Positions 13,738-24,891 of a stretch of 64,000 nt of DNA are shown here, piece by piece. Made by a program: the position numbers and the translations under genes. Source of the stretch: Metallyticus violacea (Eukaryota; Arthropoda; Insecta; Mantodea; Metallyticidae); assembly GCA_030762175.1 (NCBI GenBank), contig CM060831.1, positions 6,214,501 to 6,278,500 of the forward strand. Direction: 5' to 3'. The notes under the pieces are model-generated. The model had not been told where the DNA came from. It worked only from the letters and a program-made list of their open reading frames with translations, and made no database searches. Within the stretch, counting starts at the first letter, position 1. Every line of letters starts with the position of its first letter.

Positions 13738-13967
13738 CAGTCCTGGTGGTCTAGTGGTAGCCTCGTAGACCTTCGGTGGATTTTTTTTTTTTGGCTTAAA
13801 AATCCCAAGTAAACCTTCCTTCAAAAGGCCATAAATTTGTTCCCATGTCGTAGATTTACGGCACGAAAAGGATCTTCAAGTTGAAAGATGGGACCTTAAA
13901 ACAGAATATATCGGCCGTTTCACGCCGTGAATTGAATGGAGAGCTAATTAAAATAAATAAATAAATA
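13738..13967 (+). mobile_element. SINE A copy lacking box B
   Basis: Begins 'GTCCTGGTGGTCTAGTGG' (tRNA-like box A region) and ends in 'AAATAAATAAATAAAT'. The second half of the tRNA-like head, including box B, is deleted and replaced by a T-run, so this copy should no longer have a complete internal Pol III promoter. Confidence 0.85.
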
Positions 13968-14199
13968 TTGCCGTGACTACACAGTGTAGCAACGTCAATA
14001 AAAAGAAACAATTTAAAAATTACACATTAAATACTATATTATAAAATTAATCAATCTTCTATACAGGATTTACCATTAATGTTACAATCTCTTAGGGGCA
14101 AACATCGTATTCTAGATAGCAAGTTATCATAAAGTTATAGGCTATTTATAAAAAAACTCTTTATCGTTTTACTATATTTATATTTATTAATATAAATAT

Positions 14200-15240
14200 T
14201 CTCTCTATTTCTAGTGAGATAATTGTCATATCCTCTTTCAAACTACACCTTACATACCTTACATATGTACATTGAGGAAAGTAAGTACGCCCAGATCAAT
14301 AAAAAGTGGTCAGCAATGTGTTCTCAGAGGAACTCATGATATAATTTTAAGTGCTCTTTTCTGTAAAATATGCAATTTACTAGCTGGGTGATGTTGCCCC
14401 ACAAGAGTGTACCATAGTTTAAATGATGTACCTACATATGATTAACTAGTTTTACTAAGAATACGAAGCGTTTTCGCAATATAATCAATGTAAGGCAGCT
14501 TATACAAGAAAGTAGAGCAACGATGTTCATAATTGGACATAGTGAAAGTAAATCGTATATCAACAGTTTTGTTTCCGTTAGTGCTGAGTTTGTGGCCACT
14601 ACATCATTCGTTTTTTATTCAACGATAATTCATCACTTTAAGTTCAAAAAAAAAAAGTCTCATTTTGAGAAACAATTGCAATCGCTAAATCACCAACAAA
14701 TAAGAAGTTAAGCAAAGATTTACTATCAATGCTGGCTGAGAGATCATTAATATAAATAATAAACAAAAGCGGTTCAAATACAAACACCTGTGGGGCACCG
14801 CGTAAAACAGTTTTGCAGTTACAATTGTAAAAACGGTATGTTGTCCTCCTTTTAAATAAGATTCTAAAATCTTAATGACATTATCATTAAAATCTTAGAA
14901 CTTCACCTTCTCAAGAAGAATGTATTGAGACATAGAGTCAAATACCTTAGTACAATCACAAAATCGCCCAAGTAATTGCATTTTATTTTCTAACTCATAA
15001 AAATGCTTAAAAATAAACTTTACAACAATTTCTGTGGCACAATGGGCTGATGTAAAATCATATTGATTTACAAATAAACAATTTTACTCCGAAAATTCAA
15101 TGATTTGTGTGTTAAATAACTTCTCAAAAACCTTAGATATCAAAAGAATTATACTGTTTGCTTTATAGTTGTAATAATAAAGTTTAATTCTCTTTTTATA
15201 TATTGGAATAACCTTACTGTATTTAAATTCACAAGAAAAA
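14200..15240 (-). pseudogene. Jockey/CR1-like LINE, RT and C-terminal region
   Basis: Reverse transcriptase of a non-LTR retrotransposon, read on the minus strand. In order: 'KYSKVIPIYKK' near 15200, 'ISKVFEKLFNTQIIEF' near 15115, 'NQYDFTSAHCATEIV' near 15050, 'DCTKVFDSMSQYILLEK' near 14930, 'SYLKGGQHTVF' near 14850, 'INDLSASID' near 14740, the catalytic box reading FVGDL where FADD is expected (near 14700), and the C-terminal 'HHLNYGTLLWGN' near 14400. Several stops and frameshifts plus the lost catalytic aspartate make it dead. No endonuclease domain is present, consistent with 5' truncation. The RT signatures are strong; Jockey versus CR1 is not resolved. Confidence 0.85.
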
Positions 15241-15484
15241 CCAACCAAAAGAGGCCAAGTTTAAGTTCAGCAACCCAGTTTTATTCGTTGATAACGAAGA
15301 AGAAGAGTTTTCATAAAATGTTATAAATCTGGTAAGGCGTACACTATATTCAATGTTATTCGTTTTATGGATCACCCAAAACCGTCTGCTTTAGAAATAT
15401 AAAATAAACAATGACTTGATACATCACATGAATGCTAAAGACAAAGGTATGTATATAAATTATATTCTTTTGGCAATTGCATGG

Positions 15485-15520
15485 TCCAGGCCGAGAATTT
15501 TTCAGACACCCCTACTAATA
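15485..15520. mobile_element. Isolated mariner terminal repeat
   Basis: 'GGTCCAGGCCGAGAATTTTT' followed by 'CAGACACCCCTA' resembles the right end of the mariner at 38222-38253 ('GGTCAGGCCGAGAACTTTTG', 'CAACGCCCCTC'). No transposase is readable next to it, so it is probably the end of a deleted or internally decayed copy. Confidence 0.6.
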
Positions 15521-15593
15521 TCCGCAAATTAGTGTAAAAGATTTGAACCTTCAGCAATATTTCTCCTTGATACTCAAGCAGTTAAGGTTTTGT

Positions 15594-15820
15594 TTTATTT
15601 AAGGACGCTCTCCGTCTTTGGTCATTAGCATTCAATTCAAATCAGAGCGTGAAAAGGTGGATAAATTTTGCCCAGAGGTCTCTTATTTCAGGCTATTTTA
15701 CGCGCCGTAAATCTATCACATGGGATCAACGGCTACTTTCCTTCCGAAGGAAGCCGTACTTAGGATTTTTATATTCGCAAAATGCCATCTTGAACTCGCG
15801 ACTTTGGGTCTAGGATACTT
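15594..15820 (-). mobile_element. SINE A copy
   Basis: Minus-strand family A body and tail: 'GGACGCTC..' tail complement at 15603, 'AAATTTTGCCCAGAGG' and 'CCTTCCGAAGGAAGCC' blocks, and box-B-like 'CGAACTCAAG' complement region near 15795. The head is diverged and shortened. Confidence 0.8.
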
Positions 15821-15842
15821 AAGTAATATAAGAATATGTATA

Positions 15843-16303
15843 CACTTGTTTTCTTGCCATAGTACTCTAGTAGTTCGAAATATAGCGATTACAAGTGTGA
15901 CTTTCTGTTAGTGTTTTATCCTTTTCTGCTTTTATAATTATTGTAAATTTAGTTACATTATTAAGAGTGTTATTTTATTTTTCTTTCATACTGTTTGCAC
16001 CTCTGGTGTTGCTTTTAACTTGGTTTATTAATTTAAATTTGCTTTTGTGTGTTTTGCTTTTCACTTCTTTATTATTTATTATTCCTTTAATTTTATTTCT
16101 TACTTTCCCTGTGTTTTCTAATGCACTTTATTGTTATTATTAAGCTTTTGTTATTTAATACATCTTATACTATGACATCTATCCAAGGTAATGTTATGAA
16201 CTTTTGACTTGTCTTCTTGCCATAGAAGAACTCTAGTAGTTCGAAATATAGCGATTACAAGTGTGACCTTCTCTCAGTGTTTTATCCTTTTCTGCTTTTA
16301 TAA

Positions 16304-16304
<1 letters not shown>
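15843..16304 (+). repeat. Pair of 96-bp direct repeats
   Basis: The segment at 15843-15938 recurs at 16208-16304 with few changes. Both run from 'CTTGCCATAG', through 'CTCTAGTAGTTCGAAATATA' and 'GCGATTACAAGTGTGAC', to 'TTTTCTGCTTTTATAAT'. About 270 bp of T-rich sequence separates them, and the second copy runs directly into a CA microsatellite. No coding sequence lies between. Could be a local duplication or the ends of an unrecognised element. Confidence 0.9.

Positions 16305-16338
<34 letters not shown>
16305..16338. repeat. (CA)n microsatellite
   Basis: About 17 CA units directly after the second direct repeat. Confidence 0.96.
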
Positions 16339-16342
<4 letters not shown>

Positions 16343-16489
16343 ATGATCATCAAGACCCATATATGAACTGTGGAATTATATATGGTGTTCTCTAATATTG
16401 ATCATACCTTTATAATGTTCTGCGCGTTTTCAAAGTTCATTTTGATGCAAATTTGCCGTTACAATTAAAAACACTTCTAATAAACATAT

Positions 16490-17130
16490 TAAATATGTCT
16501 AACTGACCTTGGGATTTTTAAAAATGGGTGTGCAGAAAAGAAAACTTTACAGAAGTTAGATGCAGTGATTACATAAATAAAATACACTGTAGATATTAAT
16601 GTGAAACCTCTCAGAAAAGTAACAATAGTAGCTAAAGTTCTACGTCCCCAAAAGCATATTGATCGGTTAAAAAATAAAATCAGAAACACTTCGGATATTA
16701 GGCAAAAATAGAAAACAAAGAAAGTGTTTACATGTTTAATAACTGCTTCTTAAAGATTGTCAAGGAACTGAACATACACTTTGGGAACAAAGAAGAAGCT
16801 CTAAATTTTTTGCACTCATATTTTCTAAAGGATATTTCTGAATTCAAAACTACAAGTGCAATATTCAGCAGATATAACTATTATCCACTTTTTACCTATG
16901 AAGGTTTAAATCATGCATCAATATGCCGTATCCTGAAAGGTTAAATTTTTTTTGAAAGTCTTGTTAACGCATATTTAAGGCAGGTGATAAACACAATGTT
17001 TCCAATAACCTGTATAACTTTTAACAGAGTGTGTGATTATTTTGAGTAATAAAATTTGCTTCAGAGAAGAAATGTCTATATACAACGTTTACACTTACCA
17101 ATAAAGATATGCTAACATGACAATTTGACC
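16490..17130 (+). pseudogene. LINE ORF2 fragment upstream of and into the RT
   Basis: A plus-strand frame at 16732-16944 reads 'MFNNCFLKIVKELNIHFG' then 'NKEEALNFLHSYFLKDISE', resembling the region between endonuclease and RT in Jockey/CR1-like LINEs. After a stop, another frame near 16970-17035 reads 'FKAGDKHNVSN', matching the RT entry block (FKKGDKxxxxNYRPI), and 17055-17120 has a weak 'FREEMSIYNVYT' like the QFGFR block. It is opposite in strand to the other LINE pieces. The N-terminal call rests on general resemblance, the RT entry block on a better-known motif. Confidence 0.55.
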
Positions 17131-18005
17131 CTCAGGTTCAAACAAACAAAACCGCACCGAAATTCAGTTATGGGTCATTTACTTACCTCTGACTTAATTT
17201 TGACATTTATTTTTCTATAAAACGCTGCAGAGTGTGTAAGTGCTTGCTCGTCTCTGTATGTGTGAGAGGACAAAATGGTCAATTGAATTAATATATTGAG
17301 ATTGGTGAGCTGAAAGTACCTACGCCATGAAGATGGTATTTGTTCGAGAGATAATTATTTTATAGAAGACTGTCGCCATGCATAAATCTTTGCACAAAAT
17401 TATTTTCGTGCAGATTCGTCCGTTAAACTTGGAAGTGGCCCTTGTCTTGTGTGATGTTTTATAGAAAAACAAATTTCACCATTGGTGAAAGTCCTATAAG
17501 AGAATTTTTGTGCGGTTTGTTTCTTCCCTGAAAACATAGGGTGCAGGTATAAATAATTACGGCATTTCTGACCGGGGGACTGTTAAACGGTATTCCCGCA
17601 AGGCTTAATACTTGATTCACTCTCTTTTTACATTTACCTAAAAATTGCTAATGACATCAGTGTAATAGATTCCCGCAAAAACATTAATGATCTTCTCTTC
17701 AAAGCTGAATTATGCACTCAATTTTATGTGTGCTTGTTTTAAAGCTAATAAACCACCTTCAAACTGACAAAACAAAGACTATAAAACTAACCACATCTAT
17801 AGTAATCAATAATCAATTAATATAACAGCCTCCAGTTGTAGATCCCCTAGTTAATAAATATGCAAAATGTAAAGTACAATGTAAGTTCCTAGCCTAACTT
17901 AGTTTTAGATGTAAGAGAAACAAAACTTGATATTTTCCACACAGTCTCCGCTTATTTCACGCACTTTTAACATCTTTGAGTTGAGTCTGAACTTTTGTCT
18001 GTAAA
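17131..18005. other. Unassigned spacer
   Basis: AT-rich, no repeat family or coding signal recognised. Confidence 0.5.
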
Positions 18006-18009
18006 ACAG

Positions 18010-18420
18010 CTCCCTTCACCTCATTCTTCCTTCAATTATGAGAAATCATACAAGTCGCTGGGGGCTAGATCTGGGCTGTATGGCGGACGATGAATCCGCA
18101 GTTTTTGCAATCTGGTGCAAGGGCATGCAGAAGGAGACAGAATAGCTCAGCATGCTGCTCGCAGTTTGTGTAGTAGTCCACGTACACATTGGTGTGTCTT
18201 TGAAGTCATCCAATAGAATCCCCTTGCACTCCCAGAAAATTATGATCATAGTCTTTCTCCTGGACTGCACAGCATTGGCCTGTCTTGGCGGCGTTTCACC
18301 TGCCTTAAGCCACTCCACCAATTTCCAATTTAAAAGTGAATCTTGGTAGAGAACCTGTCACAATTGGTTCAACATCTTACTTCTTGTTTGCTTGACACGA
18401 GGTCACAGAACTCCACTTGA
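18010..18420 (-). pseudogene. Mariner transposase fragment
   Basis: Minus-strand 91-codon frame contains 'IIIFWECKGILLDDFKD', the mariner block normally reading FWDxxGIxxxDF, near 18200-18250. In another frame near 18050 it reads 'RPPYSPDLAPSDLYDF', the third catalytic position block. The segment between, which should hold the second catalytic aspartate (HDNAxPH), is short and unreadable. About one third of a transposase remains, with at least two frame changes. Confidence 0.8.
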
Positions 18421-18495
18421 TATTGTTTTTGAACTACCGAGAGAAGTTTCAATGCAGAACCCTAAACACGAATAATTTTGAAAGGTCATATGTGT

Positions 18496-18515
18496 CCAGT
18501 TTATATATAAACTGG
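18496..18515. repeat. 20-bp perfect palindrome
   Basis: CCAGTTTATATATAAACTGG is its own reverse complement. It could form a cruciform or be the centre of a decayed inverted-repeat element; flanking bases do not extend the symmetry. Confidence 0.9.
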
Positions 18516-19020
18516 ATTTTCAACATTAGGAAAATTCACACATATAACTCTCTCCATCACACTGATAGACATGAACGTTGCCTGATTGTCAAGCAAAGGC
18601 AATTCCCAAACAAAAGGTTTCCGGTTAATGTGGTGCAAATTGGTCACTTGTGGAAACTACTCGTATATTATTTCAAAACAAAATACTGCTATCTATGTTC
18701 TTAGATCATTGTATCATTACATTACACTAAAGATATTTTATTATACGCTATTTTTGATAATATGTTTAAAGTAAGCGAGTTTTTGTTGTATAAAAGAGGA
18801 CAATTAAAATAATTTCTAATAGTAATAATAAGAGTTTCATTTAAAAGTTTATTTGAAAAAAAAAGTTGTCTAGGCTCTTTCTTGCAAATGTATTTATAAT
18901 GTATTTGCCCTGGCAAGCGTTAAGGCCATGGAGCCTTCTCTACTACTCTACCAGGGGAATAAAACTAACGAAAATACAATATATATATAGTTATATGAAA
19001 TACAGAAAAAAACCGATTTA

Positions 19021-19021
<1 letters not shown>

Positions 19022-19056
<35 letters not shown>
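19022..19056. repeat. (TA)n microsatellite
   Basis: About 17 TA units. Confidence 0.97.
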
Positions 19057-19129
19057 TGCTTGTAAATAATGCATATTTTTAATATAGTTAGAAAGTTGAG
19101 AAAGATAGTGTTAGAACTCCACTTGTTCT

Positions 19130-19450
19130 TCAATAAATGTTCTTGAGTACAAGGAGGAGAAGAAGCAGAAACTAACTGTTGTAATTCCTAGATGTGAGGC
19201 GATGACACTTTAATCTATGTTTAAACTGCTTGATTGCCCGACAATCTACGGCTTCAGGAGGAAGGGAGTTCCAGATTCTGGGAACTGACACGCTGATTGG
19301 GGTTGAGTAGAAATGTGTTCGGTGACGAGGAATAGACAGTAAAGTCTTATTCCTGGTTTGAGGTAGGGACCGTTATACAAAGCGAAAGGCGTTACATTGA
19401 GGGATGGAGATACGGAGGATTTCCATGTTCTCAATCGCAAATTACTATTA
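19130..19450 (-). pseudogene. LINE ORF2 extreme C-terminus
   Basis: Minus strand gives 'TLLSIPRHRTHFYSTP', 'ISVSVPRIWNSLPPEAVDCR' and 'AIKQFKHRLKCHRLTSRNY' as one continuous frame from about 19345 to 19185. This pattern (RTxxYSxSF.V..xRxWNSLP followed by a short basic stretch) is typical of the last part of ORF2 in many non-LTR elements. The upstream part is in a different frame, so at least one frameshift is present. It is probably a 5'-truncated insertion, as LINEs usually leave. Confidence 0.7.
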
Positions 19451-19459
19451 GGTATCCTG

Positions 19460-20045
19460 TGATGAACAAAAATAAAACCCGCTCTTACAGAGTACCAATG
19501 TATTAATTAAGCTTGTCTTATAAAATATGGTCTATATATTTAAAGTACTTCATTCATGTACTGTATGTTTAATTATAATAACGACGAATTTGATTTTATA
19601 ATGGATATAATTTGAATTTCCTTATGACTTTATAGTTCATAGTGCATTGTTTCTCAAATTATGACAAAGTTGCTTGTAAAGTACAGGACAAACTTTAATA
19701 ACCCCGTCCTATCCCACCAAGTTAACAAGTGTTTAGTGTTATAGCTTTCGTCTAAACTATGCGTGACCAGCGCAGGGCGGAGCTAGAGGTTTGCAATCCG
19801 CATCGCTTCATTTCTAAGGTCGCTATCAGAGATGATCAACTTTGAAACAGCAAGCAACGCGAACAAGTGAGAGACCACAGGATTATATGGAGCTAGTCAA
19901 ACGATCAACTAGCTACTTAAAACTGTAACTCATTGCAACAGTAGAAACCGTACCACAGATTACAACGGCACACAATTAGCGTGCAGTAAAGTGGAGGATT
20001 TCAAATATCAACATGTCTGCAACAATCGCGCAACCGGACTTTGAT
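19460..20045. other. Unassigned spacer
   Basis: Nothing recognised. The last nine bases form the left target duplication of the SINE that follows. Confidence 0.5.
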
Positions 20046-20329
20046 TTTGTTGACTTGTATTATTTACGGAGGCTCTTTAACACCTACGTCCTATTCAATT
20101 CGGGGCGTGAAACGGGCTTATAAATTTTGCTCAGAGGCCTCAAGAGGCCTCTTCTTTTAGGCTTGAGGTCCTTTTACTTGCCGTAAATGTACGACACTGG
20201 ACCAGGCTTTACCTCCCTTCCAAAGGAAGCCATACGTACAAGTACAACATCCATCAACCCTGCCCGGGATTGAACCCAAGATCTTGGAGACAAGTATGGT
20301 TACCACTAGACCACCAGGACCGACAGCTC
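20046..20329 (-). mobile_element. Full-length SINE A with target-site duplication
   Basis: Complete minus-strand copy: the tRNA-like head at its right end reads GGTCCTGGTGGTCTAGTGG on the minus strand, then box B (GGGTTCAATCCC), body and tail. GACTTTGAT occurs on both sides (20037-20045 and 20330-20338), the expected TSD. A local 'GAGGCCTCAAGAGGCCTC' shows a small internal duplication. Confidence 0.92.
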
Positions 20330-20339
20330 GACTTTGATA

Positions 20340-21170
20340 CTGACCAATTTATTTTGTTAATTCAAAGTAAACATGCATTGTGACACTCTCTAGTATGCTA
20401 ATAAAAACAAGAAACAAGAAGCCTGGACAGAAAGGTGGATGAAAATGTTAGACAATTTCGGAAATTTACCACTGCTAAAGCAGAAATAAATTTATAAGCT
20501 GTGTCTAATTACTCGTTCAATTACAATTTAATAACGTTAAAACAAATGTATAGTTACAAACATGAACTTAGAAATTCTTATTGCGACAACTTTATTCAAA
20601 AGGCAGATGTTTACTAAATGCATGCTGTTTTTATAGTTCGCGAGTGGTCTGCTGTGTCGTCACGTGATGTTGCAAGTAATCGACCGTCTGAAAGAAGCCT
20701 AAGCGGCGGACAGCAATACAGAGCCGTTATCACACAACGCACTAGGATTCTTTGCTGCTATGCTTTGCGGACATAGTACTACTCGAATTCCGCTCGACGT
20801 GCACACCCCTGGTCGAAAAAGTAATACACTGCCACGATATACCTGGCAATTGTGCAGCGTTGTACATCAAAGATGGAGCAACAGCTAAGAATATTTCCTG
20901 TTTCTCATATCATTAAAATATTTAAGGATCTCTTAATTAATAAATATGAGCAAATAATTTACTCTCGCTTCCGCAACCGATTTCTGTTAGCAGTAAAGAG
21001 TATTGAAAGAGATTGCAGAGACGTGACAACGTTGGTTTCTGTGATACACCTCAGTCCTCACACGTGTCTTGTTAACGTAACATACTTGTAAATAAAGAGC
21101 TGGATAGATGTAATCTCGTTTCCATGAAAAACAGCAATAAACTTGTCCTTGCTATATAGTCATTATCATA
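20340..21170. other. Unassigned region
   Basis: A 79-codon plus-strand frame at 20852-21091 has no recognisable domain. The neighbouring stretch 20640-20820 is somewhat GC-richer. No repeat family identified. Confidence 0.4.
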
Positions 21171-21174
21171 AGCA

Positions 21175-22245
21175 TCATCATCTCTTCATGGATTAGGAGA
21201 CTTCCCCTGTTCCGTCCCATGTCTCTCTCAATTTTCTCTTCGGTCTTCTCTAATATTTCTTTCCCATTATGCTTGATAATCATATGTGATATTATGATTT
21301 ATACATTCTCTGCAAATGATTTCTCCATCTTTATATTGATTTATTTTGTTATTATTTGGAGAAATACCTAATCTCTCTTTTATTTCTTCATGTTTTATTT
21401 TGTCCATTATTATATATCTTTTAATACGGTACCTCATTTCTGTTGCATTCATTTTCAGTTATCATCCATGTTTCAAAAACATATGTTAACATTGGAATCG
21501 CCATTTAATACTCTTTCTAATGCTCCACAGTTGTTCCGGAAGTTACTTTATTTTAGGTCTTGGTTGCTTTGGATGTTATATTGCATACTAAATAGCTAAA
21601 TGTTTGTACTTGTTCCAGTATTACTACGTCATTTATTACTATTTTGGATCTACGAGGATACTTTCCTTGAAAGGCCGTTACTTTCGTTTTAATGGTTGAG
21701 GTTTTTTTTTCTAACATATTTCCCAGTTCACAAACATTTTTGTGCAAGTAATTTTCTGTTTCTTGAATTATTATAATACCATCAGCATAGAGCAGCATAT
21801 TCATTGTATTATTCCTATTTAATGGAATTCCAACATCTTTTTAGAATTTCGTCTACACACACACACACATATTGAAACAATTGTGGGGATAAACTACACC
21901 CGTATCTAAACCACCATTAACTGTTATTTCTGCTGAAAACCGTACATTTCCTAATCTAATTCTAATTTTAGTTGCTTTGTGCATATTTTGTAGTGCTTCT
22001 ATTAAATGTTTGGGTTATCCTTTCTTTTATATTTCCTAAATTATGTTTCTGTTTACTCTAGCATATGCCTTTTCTAAATATATACAGGCTAATATGTGTG
22101 TGTGTGGAATAAATTTCCTTCTCTTTTCTATTATCTATTTGATTTACTGAAAATATGTTGTCCATATAGGCACGTCCTTTCCTGAAGCCACTTTGATTTT
22201 TTAATAATATTGATTCTGCCATTTTTCCAACGAGCATTTATTATT
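21175..22245 (-). pseudogene. LINE RT fragment, second lineage
   Basis: Minus-strand RT of a non-LTR element clearly different from the Jockey-like copies. In order: a 'RKGRAYMDNIFSVNQI' block near 22190 (the QxGFRxGRS region), heavily broken sequence, then 'LLYADGIIIIQETEN' near 21790 where the catalytic box YADD has become YADG. It continues with 'KTKVTAFQGKYPRRSKIVIN' near 21680, 'QVQTFSYLVCNI' near 21600, 'MNATEMRYRIKRYI' near 21450, 'RLGISPNNNKINQYK' near 21360 and a C-terminal 'RDMGRNRGSLLIHEE' near 21200. Stops throughout. It resembles the LINEs common in arthropods that read LGCxISYE after the RT core. Confidence 0.85.
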
Positions 22246-22249
22246 TTAA

Positions 22250-23455
22250 TGTATAATGTGTAAGCAGTATTCAGGTGACTGATGCCTGGTTAGTAAATAT
22301 GTAATACATTGTAATGCACATGATTTAAAGTCACTTCTAATGACCTTGTACATTTGAACATGCACCCATGGAATGCACTTAAATTTGTTTTTCAGTAAGG
22401 ATAACAATTCAATTGACATGAAGTCCCAAAAAATTGTCTCCAGAAGTGCAGGATACGCTCAAAAACACTTTCAATGCTCTCCTTATGCCAGAACACAAAG
22501 CGTTTGAATTTTTCAAACGGCAGTCAAGAAAAAATATGTTAATACATTTATATATCACAAAGCGACATCAAATTACCTTAGAAAAGTAGTGGAAGTGTTA
22601 AATTCGCCTCTTAAAAAGTAGACAATAAGTACTGCATTGTATGGGAAGATTGTATTGAAGATATTTGGGGGATACTTCATGAAAATGTAAAGTTTTCAAG
22701 GCAGAATTTAGCAGCTTTGTTAAAATGTATGAATACATGTTTTGGCAGCTAAGAAGTGATACACCTGAGCTTCGACAGAGTTTTATTTTCACAAAATTAT
22801 GTTCTGTGCTCCCATGTATGAACCAAACAATTTTGTTGTTATATTCTTACCCCGGCGGCTGAGAGACACAAGATTAGGGAAACTAATGAGAGAAGATCTG
22901 AAGGAGGCGACAAAGAAGTCTGGCGATAAGAGGCCATCCCAGCCACTTACCCCTTAATGTTATCAGCTCTTAAAAGTAGACTGCACCTGCGACATTGCTC
23001 TACACTGCTCTGACTTCTAACACGCGCCTCTTAGTCACGACTATATGTGCTAATGCATAAAAAACCTGCGTGACTGCACCAAAAACATAAAACATAAAAA
23101 CACATTTTCAACCGCCACTTCAGAAACAAATTTTTAAATAAGGTGAACTGTTTCGGTCATTGTGCAGAAAAGTAAAGGCCGTGAGTTTTCACGTTTTCCA
23201 AAGGTTCTTACGAATCTACAGGGAATTTGCCGTTTTTGGATAGGATTACTACAGATCTCCAAATTGAATATTGAATGTTTATTAGCATCATTACCACATA
23301 TTTGTATAGACTGATATGTCAAAAATACATGGTCAAACTAAAATTAAAGAAAAAGATATTAAGACAAAGTATTAAAATCAGACATTAAACAACTCTATAG
23401 AGGGCATTTTGCAACAGAGTCGGCCTGGCTGTTCTTTTGAATGTAGACGAATTTA
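22250..23455. other. Unassigned region
   Basis: Two minus-strand frames (22598-22792, 23134-23322) lack recognisable features. No repeats identified. Confidence 0.45.
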
Positions 23456-23459
23456 AACT

Positions 23460-24715
23460 TCTAATATTTCTAATTTGATAAGAAATTGTATATTTCTCTC
23501 ACAAGTTGTTGAATTTTCATTGTATTATATTTCGGCTTATTAAGATATGTATGTGTATGCATATATTCATTCAAAATAGTACGAGTTACACAGTTATGTA
23601 GAGAAGAAAAAGTAGGAACACTGTGTAAATTATCTTTTACAAACAAAAGACAGTCAAGAATAAACATTGAAGGCAAAGTGAATAATCCTAGATCTATGAA
23701 AAGCAGTCTAGAGTGAGTTAGTTCGTGATGCAACACCGCAAATAACTCCTACAGCTTTTTTTTTGTAACATAAATAAGCTAGAAACAGAAGTGTAGTTGC
23801 CCCACAGAAGAGTTTCATAACTTCAATTTCTGTAAATATGGCATAATATATCTTAATTAGGCATTCAATTGACAGAAGTTATTTAAGAATACACAAAGCT
23901 TATATCCCTCTACTTATTTAATTTATAAGATAATTTACACGAACACTCCAACACAGTCCGGCCTCGAGGTGAATGCAAGTCACAATTATTTCGATTATAA
24001 GTACAATTAAGTCAAAAATCTTACTTAAATTTATACTAAGTTTGTCTGCATGGCAACAATAGTTTTTTTCTGATTTACTTCTAATAGTAGTTTCGCTACT
24101 ATGAGATATCCCATAATCGGCAAACATGCATTCGTCCTCAATGCTGGCTGGAAAATCGTTTATATAAATAATAAAAAAGTAACCGGGCCACGGACGGAGG
24201 CCTGGGGGATACCATTCTTTACACGTTTAAATTGAGTTATTACAGCATACTGTTTGGTATCTTCCTGCTAAATAAGAACTTAGAAACATAATACAATTGA
24301 TTGTAAAACCATAAAATTACAACTCGTGAAAGAATATCACGAGAGATCACATCAAAAGCTTTAGTTAACTTGTAACTTTCTAAAGAGTCAAGGCACTGTT
24401 GGACAAATTTGGCTATGCTCCAGTCTTATTATGAGATGATCTAAGGCCATATTAATTTAGAAACAACTGGTTGCGTTTAAAATAGTTAATAATATGATTA
24501 TGTAATAACATTTCAAATATCTTGGAAGCTGTTGGAATAACACTAATGGGTGTATATTTTGAAAAGTCAAGTTGATCACCCTTTGATTGAGTTGACTTTA
24601 AACAAAATAATCTATACTTTGCAATGCCATGTGTCACAAGTGACATATTTATGATGAATTTCTTTTCGGTTAAATGTTTTTTTTTTTCTGACCGCTGAAG
24701 GTGCCACAAATCAAA
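23460..24715 (-). pseudogene. Jockey/CR1-like LINE, RT to C-terminus
   Basis: Minus-strand order: 'QLDFSKYTPISVIPTASKIF' near 24550, 'LLHNHIINYFKRNQLFLN' near 24480, 'LKFYGF' near 24315, 'SYLAGRYQTVC' near 24260, a PQG-like block near 24200, 'FIIYINDFPASIEDECMFAD' near 24130 with FADY in place of FADD, then 'LFTLPSMFILDCLLFVKDN' near 23640, the C-terminal domain seen in Jockey-like ORF2. About 1.25 kb with few gaps, more complete than the copy at 14.2 kb but still with stops and frameshifts. Same strand and similar reach as that copy, but a different lineage by sequence. Confidence 0.87.
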
Positions 24716-24891
24716 TCCAGCAATATATATACATGGGCTGTAAATAAAGTAGGGAGGCGAGTATGCGCCGTAGGGTCTGGATACTTGTGGTTTGAAACAA
24801 TGTCGAGGTGTGCAGTACCGAAAGTAGTTGGTAAAAGGAGTGATTATTATCTATTATATTTAAAAATACTTGGTATAAACTTTGCTAATTA

